Shown here in pieces: positions 22,530-31,847 of a DNA stretch of 36,542 bases. The notes below the pieces were generated by a model. That model was not told where the DNA came from. It worked only from the letters and a program-made list of their open reading frames with translations, and did not search any database. The DNA lies in the NCBI GenBank assembly GCA_910588315.1, contig CAJUQF010000002.1, positions 17,425-53,966 of the forward strand. Direction: 5' to 3'. Each line of letters begins with the position of its first letter. Positions within the stretch are counted from its first letter, which is position 1. Origin of the DNA: an uncultured Christensenellaceae bacterium (GTDB lineage: Bacteria > Bacillota > Clostridia > Christensenellales > Pumilibacteraceae). Made by a program: the position numbers and the translations under genes.

Positions 22530-25313
22530 ATGAAAAAGTTCATTACTTGTGCGGCGATAACGGCATGTTTTTTAACGGTCCCCGTGCTGTCAGCCTGCGG
22601 TGGCGCGAACGGAAACGGCGATAACGGCGATACTCCGTGCGTTCATCAATGGGTCGAGACCGGCACCGGCATCGACGCTACATGTACTACTGCCGGCACT
22701 GTAGATTGGAAATGTTCGCTCTGCGACGAAACCAAAACGACCGTAACGGATAAACTCGACCATACAGAGGAATCCGAATACAGCCGCGACGATGCTTATC
22801 ATTGGAAAGAATGCTCCGTATGCGATACGGCACTCACGCAAAAACAGCCGCACAAAGGCGGCACGCCCACTTTGACAAACCAAGCCGAATGCGAAGTCTG
22901 TCATGCGCCTTACGGCGATCTACTCACCACGGATATCGATATGAAAGATTTTATCACTGCAAGCGGCAGATTTACTCAAACGGACAAAGCGTCCGTCACT
23001 TCAACTCAAACAAACTCGCTTGCCGTAAAAAAACAGGGCGAATTCAAGCTCGGTACGCTGTCGTGTAAACTCGTTTTATCCGGCACGCAAAGCGACAACG
23101 GTATCGTGTTCGGCGTAACAAATCCGCAAAACCTCTCTTCGTTCTGGGAAGAAAACGTATCGTATTATTTCTTTTTCGTATCGCGCGGCGGCACTGCGTA
23201 TCTCGGCAAAGTGACCGAAGGCGCGTGGAGCGTTTGCGGCGAGGCGGGTATCCCGAATTTCGATCACGGCGGCACATACACGCTTAAAGTCGAGCGCAAC
23301 GCCATGGGCGTAAAATGTTACGTCGACAATGTTTTGTATGTTACGTATAACGAGGCGCTCATGCTTAAAGGCACGGGATACGGGATCCGCGCGGGATCGA
23401 CCAGCATATCTTTTTCCGAACTGTACTGTAATTCTACGGGCGATATACCCGAACTCGAGGAAGGCAATCTCAAAGTAGTGACGGGCGGTACGGCAGGAAC
23501 GAACGAATTTGCCGTGACGACAAAAGCGAACACGCTCGCGTTTACCGGTAAACAGGGCAGCGACGGCACGTTCTCGTTCGATATGACGACGGGCGCCGGC
23601 GCAAACGCCGGACTTGTTTTCGGCATGACCGACGACGGCAAGCGCTACTATACCTTCTCGGTGAACGCCGCCGCAAGACGCGTCGAACTTACCCGGCATA
23701 CGAACGGTGCAAGCGAGAACATATATTCCAATTATCTGTCCGCAGGCTTTTCGGCAGGCGCGCAATACGAAATGAAAGTCGTTTTGACAAACGGCAAAGT
23801 CTATGCGTACTTTAATAATATACTGTATCTCGTAAAGGATGTCGAACTGTCCGGCGATAATTTCGGCATATATTCGAGCCTTGCGGGTTCGCAGTTCTCC
23901 GCATTCGCTTTCGACGAAAGCGAGAGTATAGACACGTGCGATACGCTGTTCTTCGGACATTCATACTTCGAGCTTTGGAGCAATTGGAAAGAGGATATAA
24001 AAGCGATACCGGGCGTCGGTACTTACAATAACATCGGCATCGGCGGCTCGATCGCGTCGCATTGGAACATCATGAAAGACGCGATACTCGCCTACCGTCC
24101 GTCTACTTTCGTTTACATGATAGGCATCAACGATATAACGGGCGGCGTCAGTCCTTATGCCATCGCCGACAATGTTCAGTCGTTGCTTTATGAACTTAAA
24201 GCGCAGCTGCCCGAGCTTAAAGGCGTGCTGTTATCCGTCAACTACTGTCCGGCGCGCGAACAGTTCCGCGCTCGGATCGAAGAGACTAACGAACTGTACA
24301 GAACGCTGTGCGCAAAGAACGATTGGCTGTCTTACGCCGAAATGCTCACTGCGTTCTGCGATACCGGCACGACGCCTGCGGACAGATGGTTCACCGACGG
24401 ACTGCACCCGTCGGCGGCAGGATACACCGAGAAAATAGTTCCGGCGATAATCTCCGCGCTTAAAGGCGAAAATCAGCCGACGCTATCCGAAGAGGATCTG
24501 TTAAAGGCGCTCGCCGATGCGAAAGAGAAAAAGAAATGCGTTCTTCTCGGCTACGATCCAGACGCATACAACGCCGCCGAACGCGAAAGCGCAAAAGAAA
24601 TATACGACCGCGCTATTGCGGCGATAGACGCTTGCGCAAGCGAAACGGAACTCGCCGCGCTCGATCTCGCCGAATACATCGACGAGTTGAAAAAAATACC
24701 GAACAGGTCGCAAGCATTCTATGCCGCGATGAAGTCGGGCGACGGTTGCCATAAATTCGAGAATACAAATTTCACAACGGTGATAAACAACAGCGATAAC
24801 GGCAAGCTGTCAATGTTCGATTTCGGACACAGGCTGTACGGAGATGTAAACGCGGCGGATCTGTCGTTCACGTTCCGTATGAGCGATCTAACCGGCGAAT
24901 CCGGCATGGGCGGCATACTGTTCCGCACGACGCGCGACGGCGACGGCGTAAAAGGTTATCTTATAAACTACGTTACGCGCGAAAACTATCTCCAGATTTG
25001 GTATCTCGACGGCGCGTACGGCGGGACTAAAAACTATCTCGTATATATCGGCGGCTGGGTGTTCCCCGCGGAAGTGGAAGACACGCTTTTCCGAGCCGTC
25101 GTCGAAAACGACACGATCTATCTATACACCGAAACCGATTATCTCAAGCTCGGTAAAAACGGCTACGGGTGCAGCGTCGCGCTCGACGGCAGCGCAGTAG
25201 GTATGTCCCTGCCCGTATACGGCGCCGGTATGCTCGGCGTTGTCAATTGGCAGGACGCGAGCGTCACTTACAAGCTCGAAATCGGCTTGCTTACTTATCG
25301 CGACGAAACATGA
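22530..25313 (+). CDS. Multidomain SGNH/GDSL-type hydrolase lipoprotein
   Basis: The 927-aa lipoprotein has signal peptide and lipobox LSAC at about 23-26, so it is tethered to the outer membrane face. A cysteine-rich segment follows, with two HxW/CxxC repeats (CSLCDETKT and CSVCDTALT, about 40-125). Two LamG-like sandwich modules lie at about 135-305 and 310-465. The SGNH hydrolase domain (about 468-660) has S478 in FFGHSYFELW, a GIGGS block, N534 in GINDI, and D623/H626 in DGLHPS. A helical linker and a third sandwich module end the protein. SGNH enzymes remove acyl or acetyl groups from glycans. The usual GDS reads GHS here. The start uses AGGAG five bases before the ATG. Confidence 0.85.
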   Translation: MKKFITCAAITACFLTVPVLSACGGANGNGDNGDTPCVHQWVETGTGIDATCTTAGTVDWKCSLCDETKTTVTDKLDHTEESEYSRDDAYHWKECSVCDTALTQKQPHKGGTPTLTNQAECEVCHAPYGDLLTTDIDMKDFITASGRFTQTDKASVTSTQTNSLAVKKQGEFKLGTLSCKLVLSGTQSDNGIVFGVTNPQNLSSFWEENVSYYFFFVSRGGTAYLGKVTEGAWSVCGEAGIPNFDHGGTYTLKVERNAMGVKCYVDNVLYVTYNEALMLKGTGYGIRAGSTSISFSELYCNSTGDIPELEEGNLKVVTGGTAGTNEFAVTTKANTLAFTGKQGSDGTFSFDMTTGAGANAGLVFGMTDDGKRYYTFSVNAAARRVELTRHTNGASENIYSNYLSAGFSAGAQYEMKVVLTNGKVYAYFNNILYLVKDVELSGDNFGIYSSLAGSQFSAFAFDESESIDTCDTLFFGHSYFELWSNWKEDIKAIPGVGTYNNIGIGGSIASHWNIMKDAILAYRPSTFVYMIGINDITGGVSPYAIADNVQSLLYELKAQLPELKGVLLSVNYCPAREQFRARIEETNELYRTLCAKNDWLSYAEMLTAFCDTGTTPADRWFTDGLHPSAAGYTEKIVPAIISALKGENQPTLSEEDLLKALADAKEKKKCVLLGYDPDAYNAAERESAKEIYDRAIAAIDACASETELAALDLAEYIDELKKIPNRSQAFYAAMKSGDGCHKFENTNFTTVINNSDNGKLSMFDFGHRLYGDVNAADLSFTFRMSDLTGESGMGGILFRTTRDGDGVKGYLINYVTRENYLQIWYLDGAYGGTKNYLVYIGGWVFPAEVEDTLFRAVVENDTIYLYTETDYLKLGKNGYGCSVALDGSAVGMSLPVYGAGMLGVVNWQDASVTYKLEIGLLTYRDET

Positions 25314-25520
25314 GTATCCCCGTCGCAAAACACCGCCTATATACTTACAAACAACAAATATGCTGCCGCATTAAGCGACGGTAACAACACGCTAAAAGAC
25401 GAGCGTTCAACCCTTTTCGGATTGAACGCTCGCTGATTTTATGGTATAAAATAATTACTAAAAAATAATAACACAAAAGCGAAAATAGTCTATCATTAAA
25501 TTCGATTTCGGAAACCCGTC
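25314..25520. other. Intergenic AT-rich stretch
   Basis: It contains the terminator of the SGNH gene (25400-25440). After that, AT-rich sequence reaches to the stop of the XRE gene and marks the left side of a compositionally different segment. No gene or repeat is visible. Confidence 0.5.
25400..25440 (+). terminator. Rho-independent terminator after the SGNH gene
   Basis: A perfect 11-bp stem CGAGCGTTCAA / TTGAACGCTCG encloses an 11-base loop and is followed by CTGATTTTA. It lies about 85 bases after the stop codon. Confidence 0.85.
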
Positions 25521-25754
25521 TTAGTCTGCTATATTCCTAAAAAGCGGACTGTTAAAAAATTCCGGCAATTCCATATCAAATCCTTGCGCTAATTCGTAAA
25601 TCAGTTTTATACTAACCGTCTTGTTTCGCATATGCCGTATATCGCCTATAGACGATTGCGGTACGCCGCTCAATGTAAATAACTTATAAGCCGTCATATT
25701 ACGTTCATTCAATAATTCGTTTACCCTCGCGGCGAGAGCTTCTGCAATAGTCAT
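25521..25754 (-). CDS. Small XRE-family helix-turn-helix regulator
   Basis: The 77-aa protein is almost entirely one Cro/CI-type HTH domain: AARVNELLNERNMTAYKLFT, then SGVPQSSIGDIRHMRNKTVS as the turn and recognition helix, then IKLIYELAQGFDMELPEFF. I place the start at 25754 because AGGAGG lies six bases upstream; an earlier in-frame start at 25802 lies before that site. The gene is divergent from a 103-aa unknown gene. Their shared intergenic region has a perfect 9-bp inverted repeat, so it probably represses itself, the neighbour, or both. Base composition is more AT-rich than in the flanking large genes. Confidence 0.88.
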   Translation of the reverse strand: MTIAEALAARVNELLNERNMTAYKLFTLSGVPQSSIGDIRHMRNKTVSIKLIYELAQGFDMELPEFFNSPLFRNIAD

Positions 25755-25812
25755 AACGACCCTCCTACTGCGGTTTTGCTCCCTATTATTGTATGTAACC
25801 AAAAAATTTATT

Positions 25813-25851
25813 TACTGAGCCGTACCGCATTACTTGCGATTTGGCTCAGTA
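25813..25851. promoter_or_regulatory. Operator-like perfect 9-bp inverted repeat
   Basis: TACTGAGCC at 25813-25821 and GGCTCAGTA at 25843-25851 are exact complements separated by 21 bp. The right arm lies between the -35 and -10 of the plus-strand promoter and the left arm just upstream of the -35, so a bound repressor would straddle the -35. Confidence 0.7.
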
Positions 25852-25862
25852 TTGTGTATAAT
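25834..25862 (+). promoter_or_regulatory. Promoter of the small unknown gene
   Basis: TTGCGA at 25834-25839, a 17-bp spacer and TATAAT at 25857-25862. The ATG at 25894 is about 25 bases after the expected start; no ribosome-binding sequence is obvious in the A-rich leader. Confidence 0.65.
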
Positions 25863-25893
25863 ATAGTTAACAAAACAAACGGTACAAACGAAA

Positions 25894-26205
25894 ATGAAAA
25901 AATCCGATATAATTTTAGAAAAACTTTTTCGACATCTTGAAAGATATCCCTATATGAACTTAGCTTCGTTATCGGAAAAACAACAAAAAAAAGAAATGAA
26001 CGAAATAGATCGCGAATTCAAGTTTATTGACAAAATATATTTTCTGCCTAAAAAAGAGGCACTTACTTTAATAAATAAAATTGAAGAATTAGATGACTTT
26101 ATAGCTTTATTGGAACGTACCGAAAGAGAAGTTCATACAATAACGAACGATTATGAAAAATGTCGACAATGCAACATAGAGACAGGTTGGTATTATTCCG
26201 ATTAA
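25894..26205 (+). CDS. Small protein of unknown function, divergent from XRE gene
   Basis: The 103-aa protein is highly charged and mostly helical by inspection: a Lys-rich segment (residues 1-45), then KKEALTLINKIEELDDFIALLERTE with heptad-like spacing, which suggests a coiled coil, and a C-terminal tail holding one CRQC motif and three aromatic residues (GWYYSD). I do not recognise it. Codon use is AT-rich, unlike the large neighbours. It has its own promoter with an operator-like repeat and faces an XRE repressor, an arrangement seen in phage-like switches and some regulatory pairs. A function as antitoxin, toxin or regulatory partner is open. Confidence 0.7.
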   Translation: MKKSDIILEKLFRHLERYPYMNLASLSEKQQKKEMNEIDREFKFIDKIYFLPKKEALTLINKIEELDDFIALLERTEREVHTITNDYEKCRQCNIETGWYYSD

Positions 26206-26331
26206 TACGGTTTAAATATTTTCTTATTGAAAATATGAATCTAAATACCTTTAATGAACTTTCGTTTCATTTACTATATGGCGATAATGCACACGCACCA
26301 CCGACAAATCAAACTAAACTTTCATAACGAC

Positions 26332-26372
26332 AAAGCGACGGAATGAATGTACTTCCATTCCGTCGCTTTAAT
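26332..26372. terminator. Strong bidirectional terminator
   Basis: A 14-bp perfect stem AAAGCGACGGAATG / CATTCCGTCGCTTT encloses a 10-base loop; TTTAATTATTT follows on the plus strand. It lies 19 bp beyond the stop of the minus-strand GH31 gene and 127 bp beyond the small plus-strand gene. Confidence 0.85.
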
Positions 26373-26390
26373 TATTTACGATCGTAGAAT

Positions 26391-29300
26391 TTATGCCACG
26401 GCTACTGCGGTGAACGTCACGTTGTCGCCTTCGCGGTACATATAGAATGTTATATACTCTTCCTCTTCGGCATTTACGTCGAATTCGACCATATCGGCAT
26501 TGGAGCCGTCTATCATATCGGCGACCTTACCTTCGGAAAGGATATTGCCCTTACTGTCCGTCGCACGTATGAATATCGTACTCTTATAACCGCCCATCCA
26601 TATCCTGACTTTCTTGACCGACGCGTCGACTTTTACGCGTATCGAAACGTATGTTCCGAAAATACCCGCAGTGCCGCCGATCTTGTTTTCCTCTGCCGTG
26701 CCGTCGCTCCAATCGAACCCTACTTTGTAATCGCCGAACTTGTTATTCCAATCGCTTTCCACCGAGCTTGTATCGATGTATTCGCCGCCCTTCTTTTCGT
26801 CGGCAGGGTTGAAATACGCCCAATCTTTCGAGCCGAGTTCGGTAAGGTTTACCGTCTCGCTATCGGTATAAGCTTTGACGGTAAAACCGAGCGTCGTCGT
26901 AGGCGCGTCGGGCGGCGGCAATTCTCTTGATTCGCTTGCAACCACCGCCGCGGCAAGAGACACGTTGCCGCGCGACTGTACGTCCGCATCCGAGCAAACA
27001 AGTTTGACAATGATTATGCCGGCGCGTTCGACCTCTATCGGGAAAACTATTTTTCTGCATAGTGCGTCGCCGTTAGTCCACACTATCGGATCGGATCTGC
27101 CGAGCAGCACGCCGCCGGCTGTATATACTTCCGCCGTGCACGTCGCCTTCCAAGCCCCGGCATAAAGCGTGATATATTTATTTTCCGGCGTAACGGCAAG
27201 CGTGAGCGTTATATCGCCGAGAATGGCGAACCGCCCCTCACGCACGGCTTTATCGTCGAACGCCGCATTGCCGTCCGAATATATCATCTCTGTCGGATAA
27301 TCGACAAGCACGCTTTCTTCGGTAAAGGCCGCGCCGAGAATTATATCGCCGTCCTGCTTGCGCACGTGTCCGCGGCGCTCGAACCGCATCCAGTCGCCGG
27401 TCTCGCCGGCGTACGTAAGATCGACCTTACTGCCGAGTTCGCTTACGGCGCTGTCGCCTATGTTAACGAAGTTTCCGGACTCGATCGTTTCCGGCAACGT
27501 CTCGGATACCAATGCCGCTATCGATTTTATTATCGACTTGGTACCTACTCCTACCGGTATTCCGGAGTTTATCGAATACGATACGTACAGCTGCGACTCT
27601 GCGTCGCCCGTTACACGGATCGCCACACGTTTGGTAAACGCGCCGTCCATATTCCCGAACGTTACGGTTTGCACATTGCCCGCTCTGTCGCGAACGGTAA
27701 AGTCCGCCGTGCAATACTCGCCTCCGACATAGAACACGTAATAAGCGTCACGTCCGATAGTCTTTACCGTGTAATCGAAATTCATATTGGACGCGATCGC
27801 CGAAAAATCGTACTGTGCTTTGCCGTCGAGTTCGTACTCTGAGCAGAAGAACACTCCGCCTACCGTCCACGACGCGTCATAAGACTCGGGGTACGAAATA
27901 TACTCGGAAGTATTGGCGCCCGTGCCGTACGATACCCAATCTTCCGTACCGTCGTCAAGCTTCACGCTGTCACCGGCGCTCCCGACGGTCATGTCGAAAT
28001 CGACTTCCGTTCTGTCATAGTCGGCATTTATCTCCGAATCGACCGCCGTACTCCAAACAATCTCTATATTCGTCCGAGCATATACCCAGGCGTCGAACGA
28101 GACTTCGTATACGTCGCCGATCAAACTCGCACCGGAATAAGCAAACGGTTCGGCGGTCGTTGATTTATTTATAAGTACGAACTTCACTTCTTTCCCGTTT
28201 ACTTTGACCGACGTTATATCTCCCCATCCGGGATTTTTATGCAAACGTAAGTTCCATTTTCTCTTTGTAAACGCGCGTTCGCCTTCGAACTTTCCTTCCG
28301 CTGCGCCTATGGTTATCACGGTCGTATTGCCGTTTTGAGTCATATCGATGTCGGTCGTACGATACTCGCCGGATTTGTAAGCGACCGTCGTCACATCGTC
28401 CTCATACAGCGTTTGGCTCGCCGTGAAATTCTTCGACGGATAAACGTCGAGCGCGAGTTCGTCCCACAGCACCGATGCGGTGTTCCTGCCGTTTTTGGCA
28501 AGCGGCACTATAGCGCCCTCGCGCACGAAGACAGGCGAAGTCTCGAGCGTATGTGTGACGGTATAGGTCTTGGGTCCTATATAACGTTTGCCCGTCCATA
28601 CGTCTATCCAAGCGCCGTCCGGGATAAACACGTCTCGCGAGTTTGCCACTTCTTCCGCCGGAATATCCTCGTCGAGATACATATATATATGTGCGTTCGC
28701 TCCGCGCTCGGCGTAACGCACTTCCAACTTGTGCATACTGCCGGCAGCATACTTGGGTGTGGACAAAAACTTATCGTACACGCCTTCGGCGGATCCGTCG
28801 ACTACAAGCTTATCGTCGATATAAACCGTTACGTCGTCATCGGCGTAAAACTTGAGCGTCGACGCTTTATCGAACGTAATATTGCCCGTAAAGCGCATGG
28901 CGAAGTTATCCGCCGGAAGTCCCGCGGGAGAACCCGTGCCGAAATCGAAGTATATGTTGTTTACATTGCCGACGTATGTCGGTACGGCGTTAAAATCGCG
29001 CGTGGAAAAATACTCGCATTTAAGTCCGGACACGGAACTTCCGCCGTCCGTGTGTGAAAGAAAGCTGTCGGGAACTTTTTTGAGTTCCGCCTCGGCTATC
29101 GGCGCTACGAGAATATGTTCGCCGAGTAAATATTGATCGTTAGCCGACGCTTCCGCATACTCGGGATACGCGATGTCCGTTCGCGAGAGAATAGGCAATC
29201 CTTCCGAGTAATTCCTATAAGAAAGACGATAATAAAGCGGCAGCAGTCTGTATCGCATATCCTGATACGTATGCGCGACCTTTTCCGCGAACTCGCCGTA

Positions 29301-30854
29301 CAGCCACGGCATGCGTCCGTCCTGACCCGCCGCATTCGTGTCTACATGTGCGCGTATCACGGACGAAAGCGCACAGTATTGAAACCACCTTATATACTGT
29401 TCGTTCGATACCGACGTTTTGAATCCGCCCATGTCGCTCGACATGTAAGGGATACCCACTTCAGCTCCGCCGAGTACCGCGTTATATATCTCTGCGGCAA
29501 GTTCGTTACTGCCCGTTCCGATATCGCCCGTCCACTGAATGGAATAACGGTGCGCCGAGACGTCTGACGCGTACATCCACTTGCCGTTAACAAGCCCGTC
29601 GACGTTACCCATAATGAGCGCACGGCGAGCATATTCGTCCACGTCGGTTATGCTCTCGTAATACTCCTGCGTTATGAATTGAAAAGCGTACATGCCCGTC
29701 GCATAAACCGATATATCGGGATCGATTTGATTGAGACATGCCTCCCAATTTCGATCGTACCACCAATAGTCCACGCCGAGCGCAAGAAAACACGTAAGAC
29801 TTTTCTTTCTGTATTCTATCTCTTCTTTATCGAGAAGATTGCCGGTACCTTCCACGGGGATCGGGTGATCGTTAAACACGACCGATACGCCGAGTTCGTG
29901 ACACTTTTTAAGGAAGTCCGCCATATCGGGAAAAAGCGTCTCGTTTATTTCGTAACCCACGCCCCACTGTCCGTTTTTGATAGGATCTTTATAATCGACG
30001 TCCACGACTACGACGTCGATGCTGTAGCCCTTGTCGAGATAATCGGTAATACGCTTTAACGCGGTCACGGAAGAATCGGCATACCAGCGCGAATCCCAAT
30101 ACCCGAGAGTATTGAGCGTAACCATTTCCGACGGTCCGGTCAGATTGATATAATCCTTACAGAACGCGGAATAACTGCCGTTCGGCAAAAACACATAAAT
30201 ATCGGTCGCCTTGTTGTCGAAATCCCAACCCGATAGCGGCAAATCGTCATCGGAAATCGAATACCCTTTTTCCGACGGAATGATCCTCGGGCTGTCGGTA
30301 AAATACCAGCTCTTAAGCTCGTCTGACGGCGAAGGCAGATAAACGTTGGATCCGACGTCGCCTGCAAAAGAATACAGCGGACCCGCTTTGCCCGTTATGT
30401 ATACTTCTTCCGCGCTCGCACCGTCCGGTACGTGTACTGTATAAAACTCCGTGGCAATAAGCGTCTCGTCGGTTTCCTCGACAACGTCGTATTCCACGAC
30501 CTGCCATTTGGTGCGGTTAGTCACATAATAGCTGTTGCGATCCTCAAAACCTTTTGCACCCTTTTGTTCGACGCGCACGAGCGACGACGACAAAAGCTGG
30601 ATACGCACGTCGCCCAAAACTACCGTCGCAACATCGACGTCCGCCGCCGGGCGGTGCGGATTATCCGGGATATCCGGCTCTTTATCGTCGGGATCGGGAT
30701 CTTCAGTTCCGGGCTTGTCGGGGTTATCCGGATCTTCGGTACCCGGTTTTTCGGGCGTCGACGAGCCGTTATCGTCGTTTGCGCATGCCGCGAATGCAAA
30801 CAAAAACAGCACGCATAACACAGTCAATAAAAAGCGTTTGATAAATTTTTTCAT
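26391..30854 (-). CDS. GH31-family glycosidase lipoprotein with PA14 insert and repeated C-terminal modules
   Basis: The 1487-aa lipoprotein has a signal peptide ending in a lipobox (FAFAACAND, Cys near 23), then an acidic Pro-rich spacer (about 25-75) with PGTEDPD repeats. The GH31 catalytic region (about 80-600) has nucleophile D367 in WWYDRNWE and acid/base D444 in IQWTGDIGTG, as in alpha-glucosidase/alpha-xylosidase relatives. A PA14-like domain is inserted at about 612-722 (KLVVDGSAEG, KLEVRYAERGANA) before the distal GH31 sandwich. The last 500 residues contain three related modules with a VxLxxxGxxDW start. The ATG follows AAAGGAG and overlaps the stop of the AraC gene as TAATG. Substrate among alpha-linked sugars is undetermined. 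Confidence 0.88.
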   Translation of the reverse strand: MKKFIKRFLLTVLCVLFLFAFAACANDDNGSSTPEKPGTEDPDNPDKPGTEDPDPDDKEPDIPDNPHRPAADVDVATVVLGDVRIQLLSSSLVRVEQKGAKGFEDRNSYYVTNRTKWQVVEYDVVEETDETLIATEFYTVHVPDGASAEEVYITGKAGPLYSFAGDVGSNVYLPSPSDELKSWYFTDSPRIIPSEKGYSISDDDLPLSGWDFDNKATDIYVFLPNGSYSAFCKDYINLTGPSEMVTLNTLGYWDSRWYADSSVTALKRITDYLDKGYSIDVVVVDVDYKDPIKNGQWGVGYEINETLFPDMADFLKKCHELGVSVVFNDHPIPVEGTGNLLDKEEIEYRKKSLTCFLALGVDYWWYDRNWEACLNQIDPDISVYATGMYAFQFITQEYYESITDVDEYARRALIMGNVDGLVNGKWMYASDVSAHRYSIQWTGDIGTGSNELAAEIYNAVLGGAEVGIPYMSSDMGGFKTSVSNEQYIRWFQYCALSSVIRAHVDTNAAGQDGRMPWLYGEFAEKVAHTYQDMRYRLLPLYYRLSYRNYSEGLPILSRTDIAYPEYAEASANDQYLLGEHILVAPIAEAELKKVPDSFLSHTDGGSSVSGLKCEYFSTRDFNAVPTYVGNVNNIYFDFGTGSPAGLPADNFAMRFTGNITFDKASTLKFYADDDVTVYIDDKLVVDGSAEGVYDKFLSTPKYAAGSMHKLEVRYAERGANAHIYMYLDEDIPAEEVANSRDVFIPDGAWIDVWTGKRYIGPKTYTVTHTLETSPVFVREGAIVPLAKNGRNTASVLWDELALDVYPSKNFTASQTLYEDDVTTVAYKSGEYRTTDIDMTQNGNTTVITIGAAEGKFEGERAFTKRKWNLRLHKNPGWGDITSVKVNGKEVKFVLINKSTTAEPFAYSGASLIGDVYEVSFDAWVYARTNIEIVWSTAVDSEINADYDRTEVDFDMTVGSAGDSVKLDDGTEDWVSYGTGANTSEYISYPESYDASWTVGGVFFCSEYELDGKAQYDFSAIASNMNFDYTVKTIGRDAYYVFYVGGEYCTADFTVRDRAGNVQTVTFGNMDGAFTKRVAIRVTGDAESQLYVSYSINSGIPVGVGTKSIIKSIAALVSETLPETIESGNFVNIGDSAVSELGSKVDLTYAGETGDWMRFERRGHVRKQDGDIILGAAFTEESVLVDYPTEMIYSDGNAAFDDKAVREGRFAILGDITLTLAVTPENKYITLYAGAWKATCTAEVYTAGGVLLGRSDPIVWTNGDALCRKIVFPIEVERAGIIIVKLVCSDADVQSRGNVSLAAAVVASESRELPPPDAPTTTLGFTVKAYTDSETVNLTELGSKDWAYFNPADEKKGGEYIDTSSVESDWNNKFGDYKVGFDWSDGTAEENKIGGTAGIFGTYVSIRVKVDASVKKVRIWMGGYKSTIFIRATDSKGNILSEGKVADMIDGSNADMVEFDVNAEEEEYITFYMYREGDNVTFTAVAVA

Positions 30855-31648
30855 TATATCTCCTTTCGGCTTTCCGCCGCAATAGAAACCGAATATTTTT
30901 TCATTATGCGATAAAACGTCGCAAGGCTTTCAAACCCGCACTCGGCGGCGACTTCCGACACGCTCTTATCCGTATTTTCAAGCAGATACTTCGCGTTGTT
31001 GAAACGAATGGTGTTTATGTAACTCGTTATATTCGACCCGACGTATTTGTTAAAGTACGCCGAAAAATACTTTTGATTGTAACCGAATTTCTCGGCAAGC
31101 GTTTTTAAATCGAGCTTTTCGGCAAAGTGAGTGTCTATATAGGCGAGTATATCGCAAAGGTTTTGCGAGCGCTTGCTTACAGCAACCGGCGCAACCGCAT
31201 AATATTCGAGCATGAGCGCCAAGAACGAATCAATGAATATCTTGCGACGCAGATAGCTGTCCCCGCCGCGATCGCCCGTCTTATCGTGAAAATCTTTCAT
31301 AAATTCGAATATTCTTTTGTTATTCGTTTTGTTTTTGAGTACGGGCGGAAAGAAATCGCCGCCACGATCCTTGATAAAATCGTCGAAATAACTTTCCGAA
31401 AACACCATCGTCAAGATCTCGGTATCGCCGATACTCTTTAAATAATGCACGCAGTACGACGGCACGCAAAATATATCGCCTTCGTCTATCTCGTCGACAG
31501 CGTCGTTGACAAATATTTCGCAACGTCCGCGCTTGACATAAACAAACTCGTAGCTTTTATGAAAATGCGAATTTACCCAGCAATTGTCGAACTCGGTCAA
31601 CAGAAAAAAGTTTTCTTTATCGGAAAAATGTTCATAAAAGAAACTCAC
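30854..31648 (-). CDS. AraC-family transcriptional regulator 3, coupled to the GH31 gene
   Basis: The 264-aa regulator has an N-terminal cupin (about 15-95, with VNSHFHKSYEFVYVKRGRCE and GDIFCVPSYCVHYLKS) and an AraC HTH domain (about 165-260, with LKTLAEKFGYNQKYFSAYFN and VAAECGFESLATFYRIMKK). Translation starts at GTG with GGAG very close upstream. Its TAA shares one base with the ATG of the GH31 gene (TAATG), so the regulator and enzyme are one operon and are translationally coupled. This differs from the divergent pairs at 9.4 kb and 22.4 kb and suggests positive autoregulation by a released product. Confidence 0.9.
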   Translation of the reverse strand: MSFFYEHFSDKENFFLLTEFDNCWVNSHFHKSYEFVYVKRGRCEIFVNDAVDEIDEGDIFCVPSYCVHYLKSIGDTEILTMVFSESYFDDFIKDRGGDFFPPVLKNKTNNKRIFEFMKDFHDKTGDRGGDSYLRRKIFIDSFLALMLEYYAVAPVAVSKRSQNLCDILAYIDTHFAEKLDLKTLAEKFGYNQKYFSAYFNKYVGSNITSYINTIRFNNAKYLLENTDKSVSEVAAECGFESLATFYRIMKKYSVSIAAESRKEI

Positions 31649-31684
31649 CGTCTCCGCCTCCGTAAATTCGTTATTCTTACGATC

Positions 31685-31713
31685 ATTCTAACATTTTGAG
31701 ACGCATGTGTCAA
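31685..31713 (-). promoter_or_regulatory. Sigma-A promoter of the AraC3-GH31 operon
   Basis: On the minus strand a consensus TTGACA (31713-31708), a 17-bp spacer and TAGAAT (31690-31685). An inverted repeat ATATTG-8-CAATAT at 31713-31732 abuts the -35 from upstream and is a possible regulator site. Confidence 0.75.
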
Positions 31714-31772
31714 TATTGATTAACAACAATATGGATTTTTGAGAAACTATGCTGACTTTTGAACGGAAAACA

Positions 31773-31815
31773 AAACGGCGATGCATCGAATCCGCATCGC
31801 CGTTTGTTTCGGTAT
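31773..31815 (-). terminator. Terminator of the secreted esterase gene
   Basis: A perfect 12-bp stem AAACGGCGATGC / GCATCGCCGTTT with a 9-base loop is followed, on the minus strand, by TTGTTTT. It lies about 43 bp after the stop codon of the esterase gene. Confidence 0.88.
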
Positions 31816-31847
31816 TGCAATTTTAATGAAAGCCTTGTATTATTACA

